DNA from: Endosaccharibacter trunci
GTDB lineage: Bacteria; Pseudomonadota; Alphaproteobacteria; Acetobacterales; Acetobacteraceae
Reading direction: 5' to 3'
Length of the DNA stretch: 64,000 nucleotides
NCBI GenBank assembly: GCA_024515975.1
Contig: JAMSKV010000009.1
Coordinates: 1 to 64,000, forward strand
Of this stretch, positions 7,719 through 18,665 are shown in pieces; position 1 is the first letter of the stretch; each line of letters begins with the position of its first letter. Under the pieces are notes generated by a model. That model worked only from the letters and a program-made list of their open reading frames with translations. It was not told the DNA's origin and searched no databases. Both the position numbers and the translations under genes were made by a program.

Positions 7719-9251
7719 ATGTCAACAACGATGATGGGCGGCAGTCCCGGTGGAGTGATGGTGGCGGACGGGCAGGGTGGCATGGCGCTGGATCGGTCTG
7801 GCGGCGATCTGCAGGCTCGTGGTCCGGAAGCACGCGGCGGCCATCCGTTCGCGGCGCATTGGGCGCGCATCTGCGCCCGGCTGCAGCTGGAGGTGGGTGA
7901 GGTCGAGTATCGCACCTGGCTGCGCCAGATGACCCTGGGCGCGGTGGACCAAGACGAGATCACGCTCTATCTGCCGACGCGTTTCCTGCGCGACTGGGTG
8001 CGCAGCCAATATGGCGACCGCCTGGGCGCGCTCTGGAATGCCGAGGTGGCCGAGATCCGGCGCGTGGAGCTGGCGCTGGCGCCGGATCATTCCGCGAACG
8101 CGCGTCCGGAGCCGCCCGAAGACGGGATGACGGCCTCGGAGCCGCGTCCGGCGATGGCGGCGTCCCTCCCGGGGCCGTCCTCCGCATTCACGCCCGTTGT
8201 GGAGAAGAACTCCGATCTGGCGGCGCCGCTCGATCCGCGTTTCTCGTTCGACGGGTTCGTGGTCGGCAAGCCGAACGAATTCGCCTATGCCTGCGCGCGC
8301 CGCGTGGCCGAGCGTCCGTCCAGCCCCGGCTTCAATCCTTTGTTTCTGTATGGCGGGGTCGGCCTCGGCAAGACGCATCTGATGCATGCCGTGGGCCTGG
8401 AGCTGACGCGCCCCGACCGGAGCGGCGGGGCGGTGTCGGTCGCCTATATGTCGGCCGAGAAGTTCATGTATCGCTTTATCGCCGCGATCCGCTCGCAGCA
8501 GACCATGGAGTTCAAGGAACAGCTCCGCTCGGTCGACGTGCTGATGATCGACGATCTCCAGTTCCTGATCGGCAAGGACAACACGCAGGAAGAATTCTTC
8601 CACACCTTCAACGCGCTGGTGGATGCGGGCAAGCAGATCGTGGTGTCGGCGGACAAGTCGCCGAGCGATCTGTCCGGGCTGGAGGACCGTCTGCGCACGC
8701 GTCTCGGCTGCGGCATGGTGGCCGATATCCACGCCACCACCTTCGAACTTCGCATCTCGATCCTGGAAGCGAAGGCGCAAGCTTCCGGCGTCGCGGTGCC
8801 GCCGAAGGTGCTGGAGTTCCTGGCGCACAAGATCACGACCAATGTGCGCGAACTGGAAGGCGCGCTGAACCGCCTGATCGCGCATGCCAACCTGTTCGGC
8901 CGGCCGGTGACGCTGGAAGCGACGCAGGAGGTGCTGCACGACATCCTCAAGGCGCATGATCGCCGCGTGACCATCGAGGAAATCCAGCGCAAGGTCTCCG
9001 AACACTGGAACATCCGTCTCACCGACATGAGTTCCGCGCGTCGTGCGCGCGCGGTGGCGCGTCCGCGTCAGGTGGCGATGTATCTCTCGAAGCAGCTCAC
9101 CAGCCGTTCGTTGCCGGAAATCGGCCGCAAATTCGGCAATCGCGACCACACCACCGTGATGCACGCGGTGAGCCGGGTGCAGGAGTTGATGACGACCGAC
9201 AGCGCCTTCGCCGAGGATGTCGAGCTTCTGCGCCGTATGCTGGAGAGCTGA
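7719..9251 (+). CDS. dnaA: Chromosomal replication initiator protein DnaA
   Basis: AAA+ initiator that binds DnaA boxes and melts the origin. Domain I lies near FAAHWARICARLQLEVGEVEYRTW. After a low-complexity linker come the AAA+ domain with Walker A GGVGLGKTHL and Walker B LMIDDLQFL, and domain IV with the NRDHTTVMHAVSRV signature that reads the box. Starting at ATG 7719 (MSTTMMGG) gives 510 residues; GAGAG lies 13-17 bases upstream, and a GTG at 7716 abuts it. A later ATG at 7782 is also possible because the first 20-30 residues are not conserved. Followed by dnaN, recF and gyrB in the classic order. Confidence 0.96.
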   Translation: MSTTMMGGSPGGVMVADGQGGMALDRSGGDLQARGPEARGGHPFAAHWARICARLQLEVGEVEYRTWLRQMTLGAVDQDEITLYLPTRFLRDWVRSQYGDRLGALWNAEVAEIRRVELALAPDHSANARPEPPEDGMTASEPRPAMAASLPGPSSAFTPVVEKNSDLAAPLDPRFSFDGFVVGKPNEFAYACARRVAERPSSPGFNPLFLYGGVGLGKTHLMHAVGLELTRPDRSGGAVSVAYMSAEKFMYRFIAAIRSQQTMEFKEQLRSVDVLMIDDLQFLIGKDNTQEEFFHTFNALVDAGKQIVVSADKSPSDLSGLEDRLRTRLGCGMVADIHATTFELRISILEAKAQASGVAVPPKVLEFLAHKITTNVRELEGALNRLIAHANLFGRPVTLEATQEVLHDILKAHDRRVTIEEIQRKVSEHWNIRLTDMSSARRARAVARPRQVAMYLSKQLTSRSLPEIGRKFGNRDHTTVMHAVSRVQELMTTDSAFAEDVELLRRMLES

Positions 9252-9642
9252 TCGCCGCACGCGCGATGTGCCATTCTGTCGCACGGCGCCGGTGGCTGGT
9301 CGGCTGAACTGATCGCCATCGCGTGTGACCGGGAGCAGGCTGCTCGCGATGCCCGGGCGAACGGCCGGGAGAATTGGGCTAGAGCGTTGCGCGCCGGCCG
9401 TATCTGAACCGCCCGCTGCCGTGACGACCCGGTCATTCCGGCATCGCCTCCCGGACGGCCGCAGCACGGCCGGTCATGGCGCAGAAGGCAGGCGACCGTT
9501 GCCGACGACCATGCCGCTTCAGGGCGGGTTCGGCCCGACGTTCTCGCGGCGCCCGTGCTGTCCGGTCGGCGGCGGCTTTTCCGGGGGGCGGCGGGCTGCT
9601 AAGGTCCCGGCCCCAGTTTCGTTTGCCGGCGAGTGCAGGATC
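9252..9642 (+). other. dnaA-dnaN intergenic region (391 bases), no gene seen
   Basis: A plus-strand frame reads through from 9325 into dnaN, but this part has no recognisable protein character and the conserved DnaN start is at 9643. No DnaA-box cluster and no strong terminator were seen. It presumably carries a dnaN promoter; GCTAAG near 9598 is a weak -10 candidate. Confidence 0.5.
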
Positions 9643-10767
9643 ATGAAGTTCAAGGCCGATCGGACCACCCTGCTCAAGGCGCTGGCCCATATCCAGAGCG
9701 TCGCCGAGAAGCGCAACACCATTCCGATCCTGGCCAATGTGCTGATCCAGGCACAGGGCGCGCGTCTGACCCTGACCGCGACCGACATGGAGATCGCCAT
9801 TGTCGAGGAAGTGACGGCGAGCGTGACGCGCGATGGCGCCACCACGGCGCCGGCCTCCGTTCTGTTCGAGATCGTGCGCAAGCTCGGCGGAGACACCGAG
9901 ATCGAGCTGGATCAGTCCGGTGGCGACGCGCCGCTGGCGCTGCGCGCGGGTCGTTATGCGACCAGCCTGAATGTTCTGGCGGTGGATGATTTCCCCTCCA
10001 TGACCGCGGGGCAGTTGCCGCATCGCTTCCATATCGACGCGGGCGTTCTGCGCGGGCTGATCGACCGTTCGCGTTTCGCGATCAGCACCGAAGAAACCCG
10101 CTATTACCTGAACGGCATCTATCTGCACGTGGCCAAGGGCGATACGGGCGAGATGCTGCGTGCCGTGGCGACCGACGGGCATCGCCTGGCGCGCGTCGAG
10201 ACCGAGCTTCCCGCCGGCGCGTCCGGAATGCCGGGCGTGATCGTGCCGCGCAAGACGGTGGCCGAAATCCGCAAGCTCCTCGATGAGGCGCCGGAAAAAG
10301 TCGAGGTGGCGCTGTCGGAAACGCGCATCCAGTTCACTGTCGGTACGGTGATGCTGACCTCCAAGCTGATCGACGGCACGTTTCCGGAATACGAGCGCGT
10401 GATTCCGCGCGACAACGACAAGATTCTTCGTGTCGGCAAGCGCGATTTCGCCGATGCGGTCGCGCGCGTTTCCGCGATCAGCCAGGAGCGTTCGCGCCCG
10501 GTGAAGCTGTCGCTGGAGAAGCACCTGCTGACCTTGTCTGCGGCGAGTCCGGACCAGGGCACCGCCAAGGAAGAGCTGGATGACGGCACCGTGAGCTACG
10601 AGGCCGGTCCGATCGAGATCGGCTTTCAGGCGCGCTATCTGAACGACATTACCGACCAGATCGAGAAGGATGTCGAGTTCGCCTTCTCCGACAGCTCGGC
10701 GCCAACCGTGGTGCGCGATGTGGACAGCCCGTCCGCGCTCTACGTTCTGATGCCGATGCGGGTCTAG
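9643..10767 (+). CDS. dnaN: DNA polymerase III subunit beta (sliding clamp)
   Basis: Ring-shaped dimeric clamp that tethers polymerase III to DNA. 374 residues, the usual length, starting MKFKADRTTLLKALAHIQSV. Recognisable stretches include TIPILANVLIQA, TATDMEIAI, RYYLNGIYLH, LRAVATDGHRLA and the C-terminal YVLMPMRV that lies at the partner-binding cleft. The frame is open upstream to 9325, but the DnaN N-terminus is at 9643. Followed after 37 bases by recF. Confidence 0.97.
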   Translation: MKFKADRTTLLKALAHIQSVAEKRNTIPILANVLIQAQGARLTLTATDMEIAIVEEVTASVTRDGATTAPASVLFEIVRKLGGDTEIELDQSGGDAPLALRAGRYATSLNVLAVDDFPSMTAGQLPHRFHIDAGVLRGLIDRSRFAISTEETRYYLNGIYLHVAKGDTGEMLRAVATDGHRLARVETELPAGASGMPGVIVPRKTVAEIRKLLDEAPEKVEVALSETRIQFTVGTVMLTSKLIDGTFPEYERVIPRDNDKILRVGKRDFADAVARVSAISQERSRPVKLSLEKHLLTLSAASPDQGTAKEELDDGTVSYEAGPIEIGFQARYLNDITDQIEKDVEFAFSDSSAPTVVRDVDSPSALYVLMPMRV

Positions 10768-10804
10768 TCGCGCGTCCAGCTCGCGGATGGAGGGTGGAGG
10801 GCCG

Positions 10805-11950
10805 GTGCTGCGGCGCCTGGTTCTGACCGATTTCCGAAACTACGAGAGCCTGCGGCGCGAATTCTCCAGCAATCTGGTGGTGCTGACCGGGCCGAACGGG
10901 TCCGGCAAGACCAATCTGCTGGAGGCCGTGTCTTTGCTGGTGCCGGGCCGCGGTCTGCGCGGCGCGCGCATGGCCGAGCTGCCGCGCCATGGCAGCACGC
11001 GCTGGGCGGTGGCCGCACGGTTCGAGGCGGGGGCCGACTCGTTCGAGGCTGGCACCGGCACGCCGCCGGACCAGGACGGCGCTATCCCCGGCGGACGCCG
11101 CGCATTCCGTCTTGACGGCCAGGCGCTGCGCAACCGGAACGCGCTCGGCGAGCGTTTGTCGGCGGTGTGGCTGACGCCGCAGATGGACCGGCTGTTCAGC
11201 GAAGGGGCGTCCGGGCGCAGGCGGTTTCTGGACCGTTTGGTTCTGGCGCTCGATCCCGGTCATGCGCGTGAGATCGCGGCCCATGACGAGGCCATGCAGG
11301 GACGCAACCGTTTGCTTGCCACGGGGCGCGGCAGCGGCGCCTGGATCGACGGGCTCGAACTCTCCGTGGCGCGTCATGCCGTGGCCGCCAGTGCCGCGCG
11401 TCGCGGGCTGGTGGCGCAGTTGAACGCCCTGGCCGAGCGCGGCGAGCGCACCGGCTTTCCCCCCGCCGCGCTGTCGCTGTCCTGCGCGCTGTGCGCGCGT
11501 CTGGACGAGGAGCCGGCCCTTGCGGTGGAGGATTGGTTGCGCGCCTCGCTGGCCGAGGCCCGTCAGGCCGATCGTGCGGCGGGCGGCGCGTCGCTGGGGG
11601 CGCACAAGGCCGATCTGCTGCTGTCCGATCGCGAGACCGGCCGGCCGGCGGCGGGGGCCTCGACCGGTCAGCAGAAGGCGCTGCTGATCGGCGTCGTGCT
11701 GGCGCATGCGGCGCTGATCGGGCGGACGAGCGGCAACGCGCCGATCCTGCTCCTGGACGAGCCTCTCGTGCATCTGGACGAGGCGCGTCGTCACGCCCTG
11801 TTCGAGGCCCTGTCTCGCACATCGTCGCAGGCGATCCTGACCGGGACCGATGCGGAGCCGTTCGCACCGCTCCAAGCGCGGGCCGAGATGATCCGTGTCG
11901 GGGACGGGATGCTGTTCGGCGCTGGTTCCGCGGCGGCCGAAGGCCTATAA
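10805..11950 (+). CDS. recF: DNA replication/repair protein RecF
   Basis: SMC-like ATPase that helps load RecA at single-strand gaps. Walker A is TGPNGSGKTNLLEAVSLL; the C-terminal half has STGQQKALLIGVVLAHA and Walker B PILLLDEPLVHLD. I choose the GTG at 10805 (MLRRLVLTDFRNYESL), which matches the family N-terminus and has GGAGG right upstream. An ATG at 10787 would add MEGGGP, residues that simply translate the Shine-Dalgarno-like bases. 381 residues. It closes the dnaA-dnaN-recF series and is followed by gyrB after 62 bases. Confidence 0.93.
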   Translation: MLRRLVLTDFRNYESLRREFSSNLVVLTGPNGSGKTNLLEAVSLLVPGRGLRGARMAELPRHGSTRWAVAARFEAGADSFEAGTGTPPDQDGAIPGGRRAFRLDGQALRNRNALGERLSAVWLTPQMDRLFSEGASGRRRFLDRLVLALDPGHAREIAAHDEAMQGRNRLLATGRGSGAWIDGLELSVARHAVAASAARRGLVAQLNALAERGERTGFPPAALSLSCALCARLDEEPALAVEDWLRASLAEARQADRAAGGASLGAHKADLLLSDRETGRPAAGASTGQQKALLIGVVLAHAALIGRTSGNAPILLLDEPLVHLDEARRHALFEALSRTSSQAILTGTDAEPFAPLQARAEMIRVGDGMLFGAGSAAAEGL

Positions 11951-11958
11951 TGCGTTGA

Positions 11959-14460
<2,502 letters not shown>

Positions 14461-14472
14461 GCGATGGGCGAG

Positions 14473-14501
14473 GCGGGACCGGACAGGCGTCCGGCGCCCG
14501 C
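14473..14501. terminator. Hairpin between convergent gyrB and thioesterase gene
   Basis: GCGGG-A-CCGGAC, loop AGGC, GTCCGG-CG-CCCGC forms a long, nearly perfect stem starting 12 bases after the gyrB stop. Being symmetric, it could act for both strands. There is no clear T-run. Confidence 0.45.
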
Positions 14502-14517
14502 TTCGATCCGTCTTGCG

Positions 14518-15075
14518 TCAGCCGTGCTGTCCGGCGGCGCGTTCCTCGGCGCGCAGGGCTTCGCTGAGCGATCCACAGCTTTCGGTGAAAGAGACGGCCC
14601 AGTCCGGCAAGGGTGGGGATCGTTCCGTGCGTCCGAGCGCGTCCACCAGCGTCTGGGGCGGCACCGGGCCGTTCTTGCCGGTGAACATGCCGCGAATGGC
14701 GACCACGCCGAACACGCGTCCGGCCTTGACGAAGCGGTGTTCGAGATAGGCCCAGCGCTCGTCCCAGCCGATCAGCCGGCTATGGATCTCGAAGCGCTCG
14801 AAGGCGCGCAGCTCGCGCCGGAACTTGGCGATGGCGTCGCCGATCACCGGAAACGCCTTTCGCTCGCGTGCAACCCGGAGCAGCCCGGCGCGCCGGAACC
14901 AGTCGATGCGGCCCAGATCGGCCAGAGACAGGATGCGCCCGTTGTTGACATGCACGTTCAGGTCGAGATCGTTCGGCCACGCACGCAGCCGGATCACGGT
15001 GGTGTCGAACGTGCCCGGCTTCTGGCCATCGTGGCGGCCCATCGCCACGCGCAGCAATCTGAACCAGGGATACAT
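14518..15075 (-). CDS. Thioesterase family protein (4HBT-like)
   Basis: 185 residues with the hotdog-fold acyl-thioesterase motif region WPNDLDLNVHVNNGR and GRIDWFRRAGLL, followed by FRRELRAFERFEIHSRLIGWDERW. This resembles the THEM6/4HBT_2-like group whose substrates are mostly undefined. Start at ATG 15075 (MYPWFRLLRVAMGRHDG); the first residues are hydrophobic/basic, but no clear signal peptide is present. Downstream of the cytochrome c gene on the same strand, 86 bases away, with a hairpin between them. Substrate not known. Confidence 0.72.
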   Translation of the reverse strand: MYPWFRLLRVAMGRHDGQKPGTFDTTVIRLRAWPNDLDLNVHVNNGRILSLADLGRIDWFRRAGLLRVARERKAFPVIGDAIAKFRRELRAFERFEIHSRLIGWDERWAYLEHRFVKAGRVFGVVAIRGMFTGKNGPVPPQTLVDALGRTERSPPLPDWAVSFTESCGSLSEALRAEERAAGQHG

Positions 15076-15098
15076 GGATCCTCGCGCTCCTCATCCGG

Positions 15099-15124
15099 GC
15101 GGGACGGTTCGTTGGCCGTCCCGC
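15099..15124 (-). repeat. 9-bp hairpin between cytochrome c and thioesterase genes
   Basis: GCGGGACGG (15099-15107) pairs perfectly with CCGTCCCGC (15116-15124). No T-run follows on either strand. It could end or attenuate transcription from the cytochrome gene, or stabilise the message. Confidence 0.35.
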
Positions 15125-15161
15125 GCTCAATGTCGCCGCGCCTGGCGCAGAAGGAAAGCGG

Positions 15162-15629
15162 TCAGGGCAGCTTGTGCTTCCCATCGAGGGTCGCGCGCTC
15201 GGCATTCACGGCGGCAGGCGTGAGGCTGCGGGCACGGGCGGCGGCAATTTCCGCGACGGTGAAGCTCGGCGCGGGCTTGGTGTCGCCCATGGCGGCAACG
15301 GCACTGAGGATGGCGGCGATCTGCTCGTCGGACAGGCGGGCGAAGGAGGGCATGAAACCGGAGATGGAATCGCCCGCGGCGTCGATGGAGCCGCTCAGCC
15401 CATGAGTGAGCACGTCGGCGAGATAGGCTTTGCCCTCCGGCGTGGCGGCGATCTTGCCGACGCGGTTCTTCAGCGCCGGGAACTGACCGGCCATGCCGGA
15501 GGCGTCGGCCTGATGACACGCGGCGCAATTGGCGGCGAACAAGGCGTTGCCGTCCGGAGCGGCCTGGGCGACGGCGCATGACACGGCAAGGATGGCGGCG
15601 GCGGACGCGACAGCGAGACGCAAGGACAA
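15162..15629 (-). CDS. Periplasmic class I c-type cytochrome
   Basis: Small haem protein for periplasmic electron transfer, 155 residues. A signal peptide (LRLAVASAAAILAVSCAVAQA) is followed by the single haem site CAACH and a likely axial methionine in ISGFMPSFARLSDEQI. No ATG opens the conserved frame. The TTG at 15629 is supported by GGAG seven bases upstream, and it gives a complete signal peptide. The C-terminal tail after the haem domain (SFTVAEIAAARARSLTPAAV) has no counterpart I recognise. The redox partner is not evident from neighbours. Confidence 0.82.
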   Translation of the reverse strand: MSLRLAVASAAAILAVSCAVAQAAPDGNALFAANCAACHQADASGMAGQFPALKNRVGKIAATPEGKAYLADVLTHGLSGSIDAAGDSISGFMPSFARLSDEQIAAILSAVAAMGDTKPAPSFTVAEIAAARARSLTPAAVNAERATLDGKHKLP

Positions 15630-15727
15630 GGCAGCACTCCGATTTGGAAAACGATACGTCGCAGCAAGAATCGCGCCAATCCGGGAGGCGGGTTGCGATC
15701 CGGACCGATCATCCGCATCTGCAAACC

Positions 15728-16531
15728 ATGTCGAAGCCGATGCGGCCGGTTTCCTGCATTCTCCGCCTGACTTGCGGGATCGTCCTGTCGCTCGGGTATG
15801 GCGTCTCCGCCCAGGCCGAAGCGCTGCACACTTTGTCGGTCGATTATGCCCTGTCGAGCCACGGCCTGACCCTGGTGGACATGCAGACGCGGACGCAGAT
15901 CGGGCCCGAGGGCTATGCGATCAGCGTGCACACGCGAACGGTGGGGATCGTAGGCATGCTCGCGCGCAGCGATGTCTGGAGCACGGGCAGCGGGCGCTTC
16001 GCCGGCGATCGGGTGATCCCGGAGAGCTTCCGCAGCGCCGGGCATTCGCGCGGCGCCAACCGGGAGGTCCGGATTGCCTATCCGGATGGCGATCCGGTGC
16101 TGGAAACGCTGACCCCTCCTGAGCCGGATCGGGAGCCGGTGCCGCCCGAACGGACCAGGGGCGCGGTCGACACGCTGGCGGCTGTGGTGGAGCTGTCGCG
16201 TCTGGTGGCGCGCACCGGACGCTGCGACGGCCAGGCGCTGGTGTTCGACGGGCGTCGCCTGTCGCGCCTGGAGGTGACGACCGTCGGGGAGGAGGCGGTG
16301 GCGGATGCGGGAGCGTTTTCCGGCCGGGCCTTGCGTTGCGATTTCGTCAGCCGGCAACTCGGCGGGTTCCTGCGCGACGAGACGCGGGCGCGTCTGCTGA
16401 AGCCGCTGCATGGCAGCGCGTGGCTGGCGCCGCCGATCGCCGGTGCTCCGGTGGCGGCGGTCAAGGCGGTGTTCGAAAGCCCGCTTTGGGGGCGTGCGAC
16501 CTTGCGGTTGCGCTCGGCCCGCGCAGACTAG
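15728..16531 (+). CDS. DUF3108 domain-containing secreted protein
   Basis: 267 residues from ATG 15728, with MRPVSCILRLTCGIVLSLG and an alanine-rich cleavage region forming a signal peptide (a second ATG at 15740 is equally possible). The mature part begins LHTLSVDYALSSHGLTL and fits the DUF3108 group of periplasmic/outer-membrane-associated beta proteins of unknown function. The open frame extends upstream to 15578, but that part overlaps the divergent cytochrome gene and is not conserved. Its TAG shares four bases (CTAG) with the stop of the convergent gph. Confidence 0.7.
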   Translation: MSKPMRPVSCILRLTCGIVLSLGYGVSAQAEALHTLSVDYALSSHGLTLVDMQTRTQIGPEGYAISVHTRTVGIVGMLARSDVWSTGSGRFAGDRVIPESFRSAGHSRGANREVRIAYPDGDPVLETLTPPEPDREPVPPERTRGAVDTLAAVVELSRLVARTGRCDGQALVFDGRRLSRLEVTTVGEEAVADAGAFSGRALRCDFVSRQLGGFLRDETRARLLKPLHGSAWLAPPIAGAPVAAVKAVFESPLWGRATLRLRSARAD

Positions 16532-17235
16532 CCGGCGCGGCCTTTGAAGGGCGCGCTGGCCAGGATACGGGCAGCAATGGCCGGCACGGCCTCCGGCGTT
16601 TCCGCGATCGCGGCAGCACCATTGGACATGCCGGGTGCGCCGTAGCCCCAGGCGGCGAAGATCGCGCTGATGCCGGCGCCGGTCGCGGCCTGGATGTCGT
16701 TGCGATGGTCTCCGAGCATGACGGAGCGTTCCGGCACGCAGCCCGCCTCCAGCATGGTCAGTCGCACGTGCTCCGGATCGGGCTTGCGTACGGGAAAGCT
16801 GTCCCCTCCGCCGATCGCCGCGAACAGATGGGCGATGCCGAGCGAGCCCAGAAGCGTGCGCGTGGCGCCGACCGGCTTGTTGGTGCAGACCGCCAGCCGC
16901 CAGCCATCCTGAAGCGCGCGGCCGAGCATCGTCTGGATGCCGGGAAAGAGCGGGGCGTGGTCGGCGGCGCTGCGCTCGTAATCCGCGGCGAAGGCGACAA
17001 GGGCCGTCTCGTCGAAGGGCGCGCCGCGAAAGGCGAGAGCGCGTCGCACCAGGGCGGCGATGCCGTCGCCGATCATCGCGCGGATATCGGCCAGGCCGAT
17101 CGGGGCGAGGCCGCGGCCGGACAACATGCGGTTGACGCAGGCGAGCAGCCCCTCCGCCGTGTCCACCAGCGTGCCGTCCAGGTCGAGCAGAAGCAGTCGT
17201 CCCGGATCGCTGGTGTCCGCATGGCTTTTGCGCAT
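16528..17235 (-). CDS. gph: Phosphoglycolate phosphatase (HAD superfamily)
   Basis: Dephosphorylates 2-phosphoglycolate, a by-product of DNA repair and oxygenase reactions. HAD motifs: LLLDLDGTLVDTAEG (nucleophile Asp), VCTNKP (motif II Thr), KPDPEHV (motif III Lys) and MLGDHRNDIQAATGAG (motif IV). The cap begins with IRAMIGDGIAALVRRAL, typical of Gph. 235 residues, start at ATG 17235. Other HAD phosphatases with similar motifs exist, so substrate is by family. It diverges from glmU, with 83 bases between starts. Confidence 0.85.
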   Translation of the reverse strand: MRKSHADTSDPGRLLLLDLDGTLVDTAEGLLACVNRMLSGRGLAPIGLADIRAMIGDGIAALVRRALAFRGAPFDETALVAFAADYERSAADHAPLFPGIQTMLGRALQDGWRLAVCTNKPVGATRTLLGSLGIAHLFAAIGGGDSFPVRKPDPEHVRLTMLEAGCVPERSVMLGDHRNDIQAATGAGISAIFAAWGYGAPGMSNGAAAIAETPEAVPAIAARILASAPFKGRAG

Positions 17236-17282
17236 GCAGCAATGCGTAACGCTTGTTGATGCGAAACAGAAGCCCCCCGGGT

Positions 17283-17311
17283 TTGACAGGGATCGGCCGC
17301 TGCCGCTACCG
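17283..17311 (+). promoter_or_regulatory. glmU: Predicted promoter directly upstream of glmU
   Basis: TTGACA at 17283-17288, a 17-base spacer and CTACCG at 17306-17311. The transcript would start at about 17318-17319, the A of the glmU ATG, so the message could be leaderless. No Shine-Dalgarno sequence precedes the ATG, which agrees with this. Confidence 0.45.
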
Positions 17312-17318
17312 CCGAGCC

Positions 17319-18665
17319 ATGTCCGATCGTGTCGATGCCACCGCCATTCTGCTTGCCGCCGGCCTTGGAACCAGGATGCGATCGCACCTGCCCAAGGCCC
17401 TCCATGCCCTGGCCGGCCGGCCGATGTTGCGGCACCTGATCGACGCCGCGGAGGCCGTGTTCCAGCGCGTGGTCGTGGTGGTCGGCCCCGGCATGGAGGC
17501 GCTGGAGGCGGTGGCGGCGCCGCATCCGGTGGTCGTCCAGCACGATCGTCTCGGCACCGCCCACGCGGCGCTGCAGGCCGCAGGCTTGTTCGGCCACGGC
17601 GATGTCGCGGTGCTGTATGCCGATAATCCGCTGGTGACGGTGGAGACGCTGCGCCGCCTTGTGGCGCGCCGGGCCGGGCCGGGCACGGATCTGGCCTTGC
17701 TGGCGATGCGTCCGGCCGATCCGGCGCGCTATGGCCGTCTGATCACGGAGCCGGATGGCGAGGGCGGCGAGCGCGTCTTGCGGATCGTCGAATGGGCGGA
17801 AGCGGATGCGGCGGAGCGCGCGATCGGGTTGTGCAATGCCGGCGTGCTGTGCGCCGAAGCGGAACGGTTCGCGGGCTGGCTGCGTCGCGTGGAGAACAAC
17901 AACGCCAAGGGCGAGTTCTATCTGACCGATGTGGTGGCCCTGGCGGCGGCCGACGGTGCGCGCGTGCGCCATGTCGAGGCGCCGGAAGAGGAACTGCGTG
18001 GGGTGAACTCCAAGGCCGAGCTGGCGGAGGCGGAGGCGGTGATCCAGCGTCGTCTGCGCCGCGCGGCGATGGAGGCGGGCGTAACGCTGCTCGCGCCGGA
18101 CACGGTGTTCCTCCAGGCCGATACGGTGATCGGCGCCGATACGGTGGTGCATCCGAACGTGGTGTTCGGGCCCAACGTGGTGGTCGGATCGGGGGCGGAA
18201 ATCAGGAGCTTCTCGCATCTCGAAGGGGCTGTGGTGGGCGATCGCGCCCTGGTGGGGCCGTTCGCGCGCTTGCGTCCGGGCGCCGACGTGGGAGCGTCCG
18301 CGCATGTCGGCAACTTCGTCGAGCTGAAGAACGCGACTCTTGGCGAGGGCGCCAAGGCGAATCATTTCACCTATCTGGGCGATGCGTCGGTCGGCGCGCG
18401 CACGAATATCGGCGCGGGTACCATCACCTGCAATTATGACGGGGTGAACAAGCATCGCACCGTGCTGGGAGCGGATGTGTTCATCGGATCGAACGCGACG
18501 CTGGTGGCGCCGGTGACGATCGGCGATCGCGCCTTCGTTGCCGCGGGCAGCACCATTACCGATCCCGTGGGCGAGAACGATCTCGCGTTCGGCCGTGCGC
18601 GGCAGGCAAACAAGGCGGGCGGGGCGGAAGCGCTGCGCGCCCGCATCAAGCAGGGTAAGAACTGA
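17319..18665 (+). CDS. glmU: Bifunctional GlcN-1-phosphate acetyltransferase/GlcNAc-1-phosphate uridyltransferase
   Basis: Makes UDP-GlcNAc for peptidoglycan and LPS. The N-terminal pyrophosphorylase half has LLAAGLGTRMRS and the uridyl-binding DRLGTAHA. The C-terminal half is a left-handed beta-helix of hexapeptide repeats (VIGADTVVHPNVVFGPNVVV) with ARLRPGA and the active-site region NYDGVNKHRT. Start at ATG 17319 gives 448 residues; the open frame from 17253 lacks conservation upstream. Its TGA overlaps the ATG of glmS by one base (TGATG), so both genes are made together. Confidence 0.96.
   Translation: MSDRVDATAILLAAGLGTRMRSHLPKALHALAGRPMLRHLIDAAEAVFQRVVVVVGPGMEALEAVAAPHPVVVQHDRLGTAHAALQAAGLFGHGDVAVLYADNPLVTVETLRRLVARRAGPGTDLALLAMRPADPARYGRLITEPDGEGGERVLRIVEWAEADAAERAIGLCNAGVLCAEAERFAGWLRRVENNNAKGEFYLTDVVALAAADGARVRHVEAPEEELRGVNSKAELAEAEAVIQRRLRRAAMEAGVTLLAPDTVFLQADTVIGADTVVHPNVVFGPNVVVGSGAEIRSFSHLEGAVVGDRALVGPFARLRPGADVGASAHVGNFVELKNATLGEGAKANHFTYLGDASVGARTNIGAGTITCNYDGVNKHRTVLGADVFIGSNATLVAPVTIGDRAFVAAGSTITDPVGENDLAFGRARQANKAGGAEALRARIKQGKN

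Noticed and set aside
8199-8207. TGTGGAGAA inside dnaA, one mismatch from a DnaA box
   Set aside because: Single, inside coding sequence and not clustered; expected by chance.
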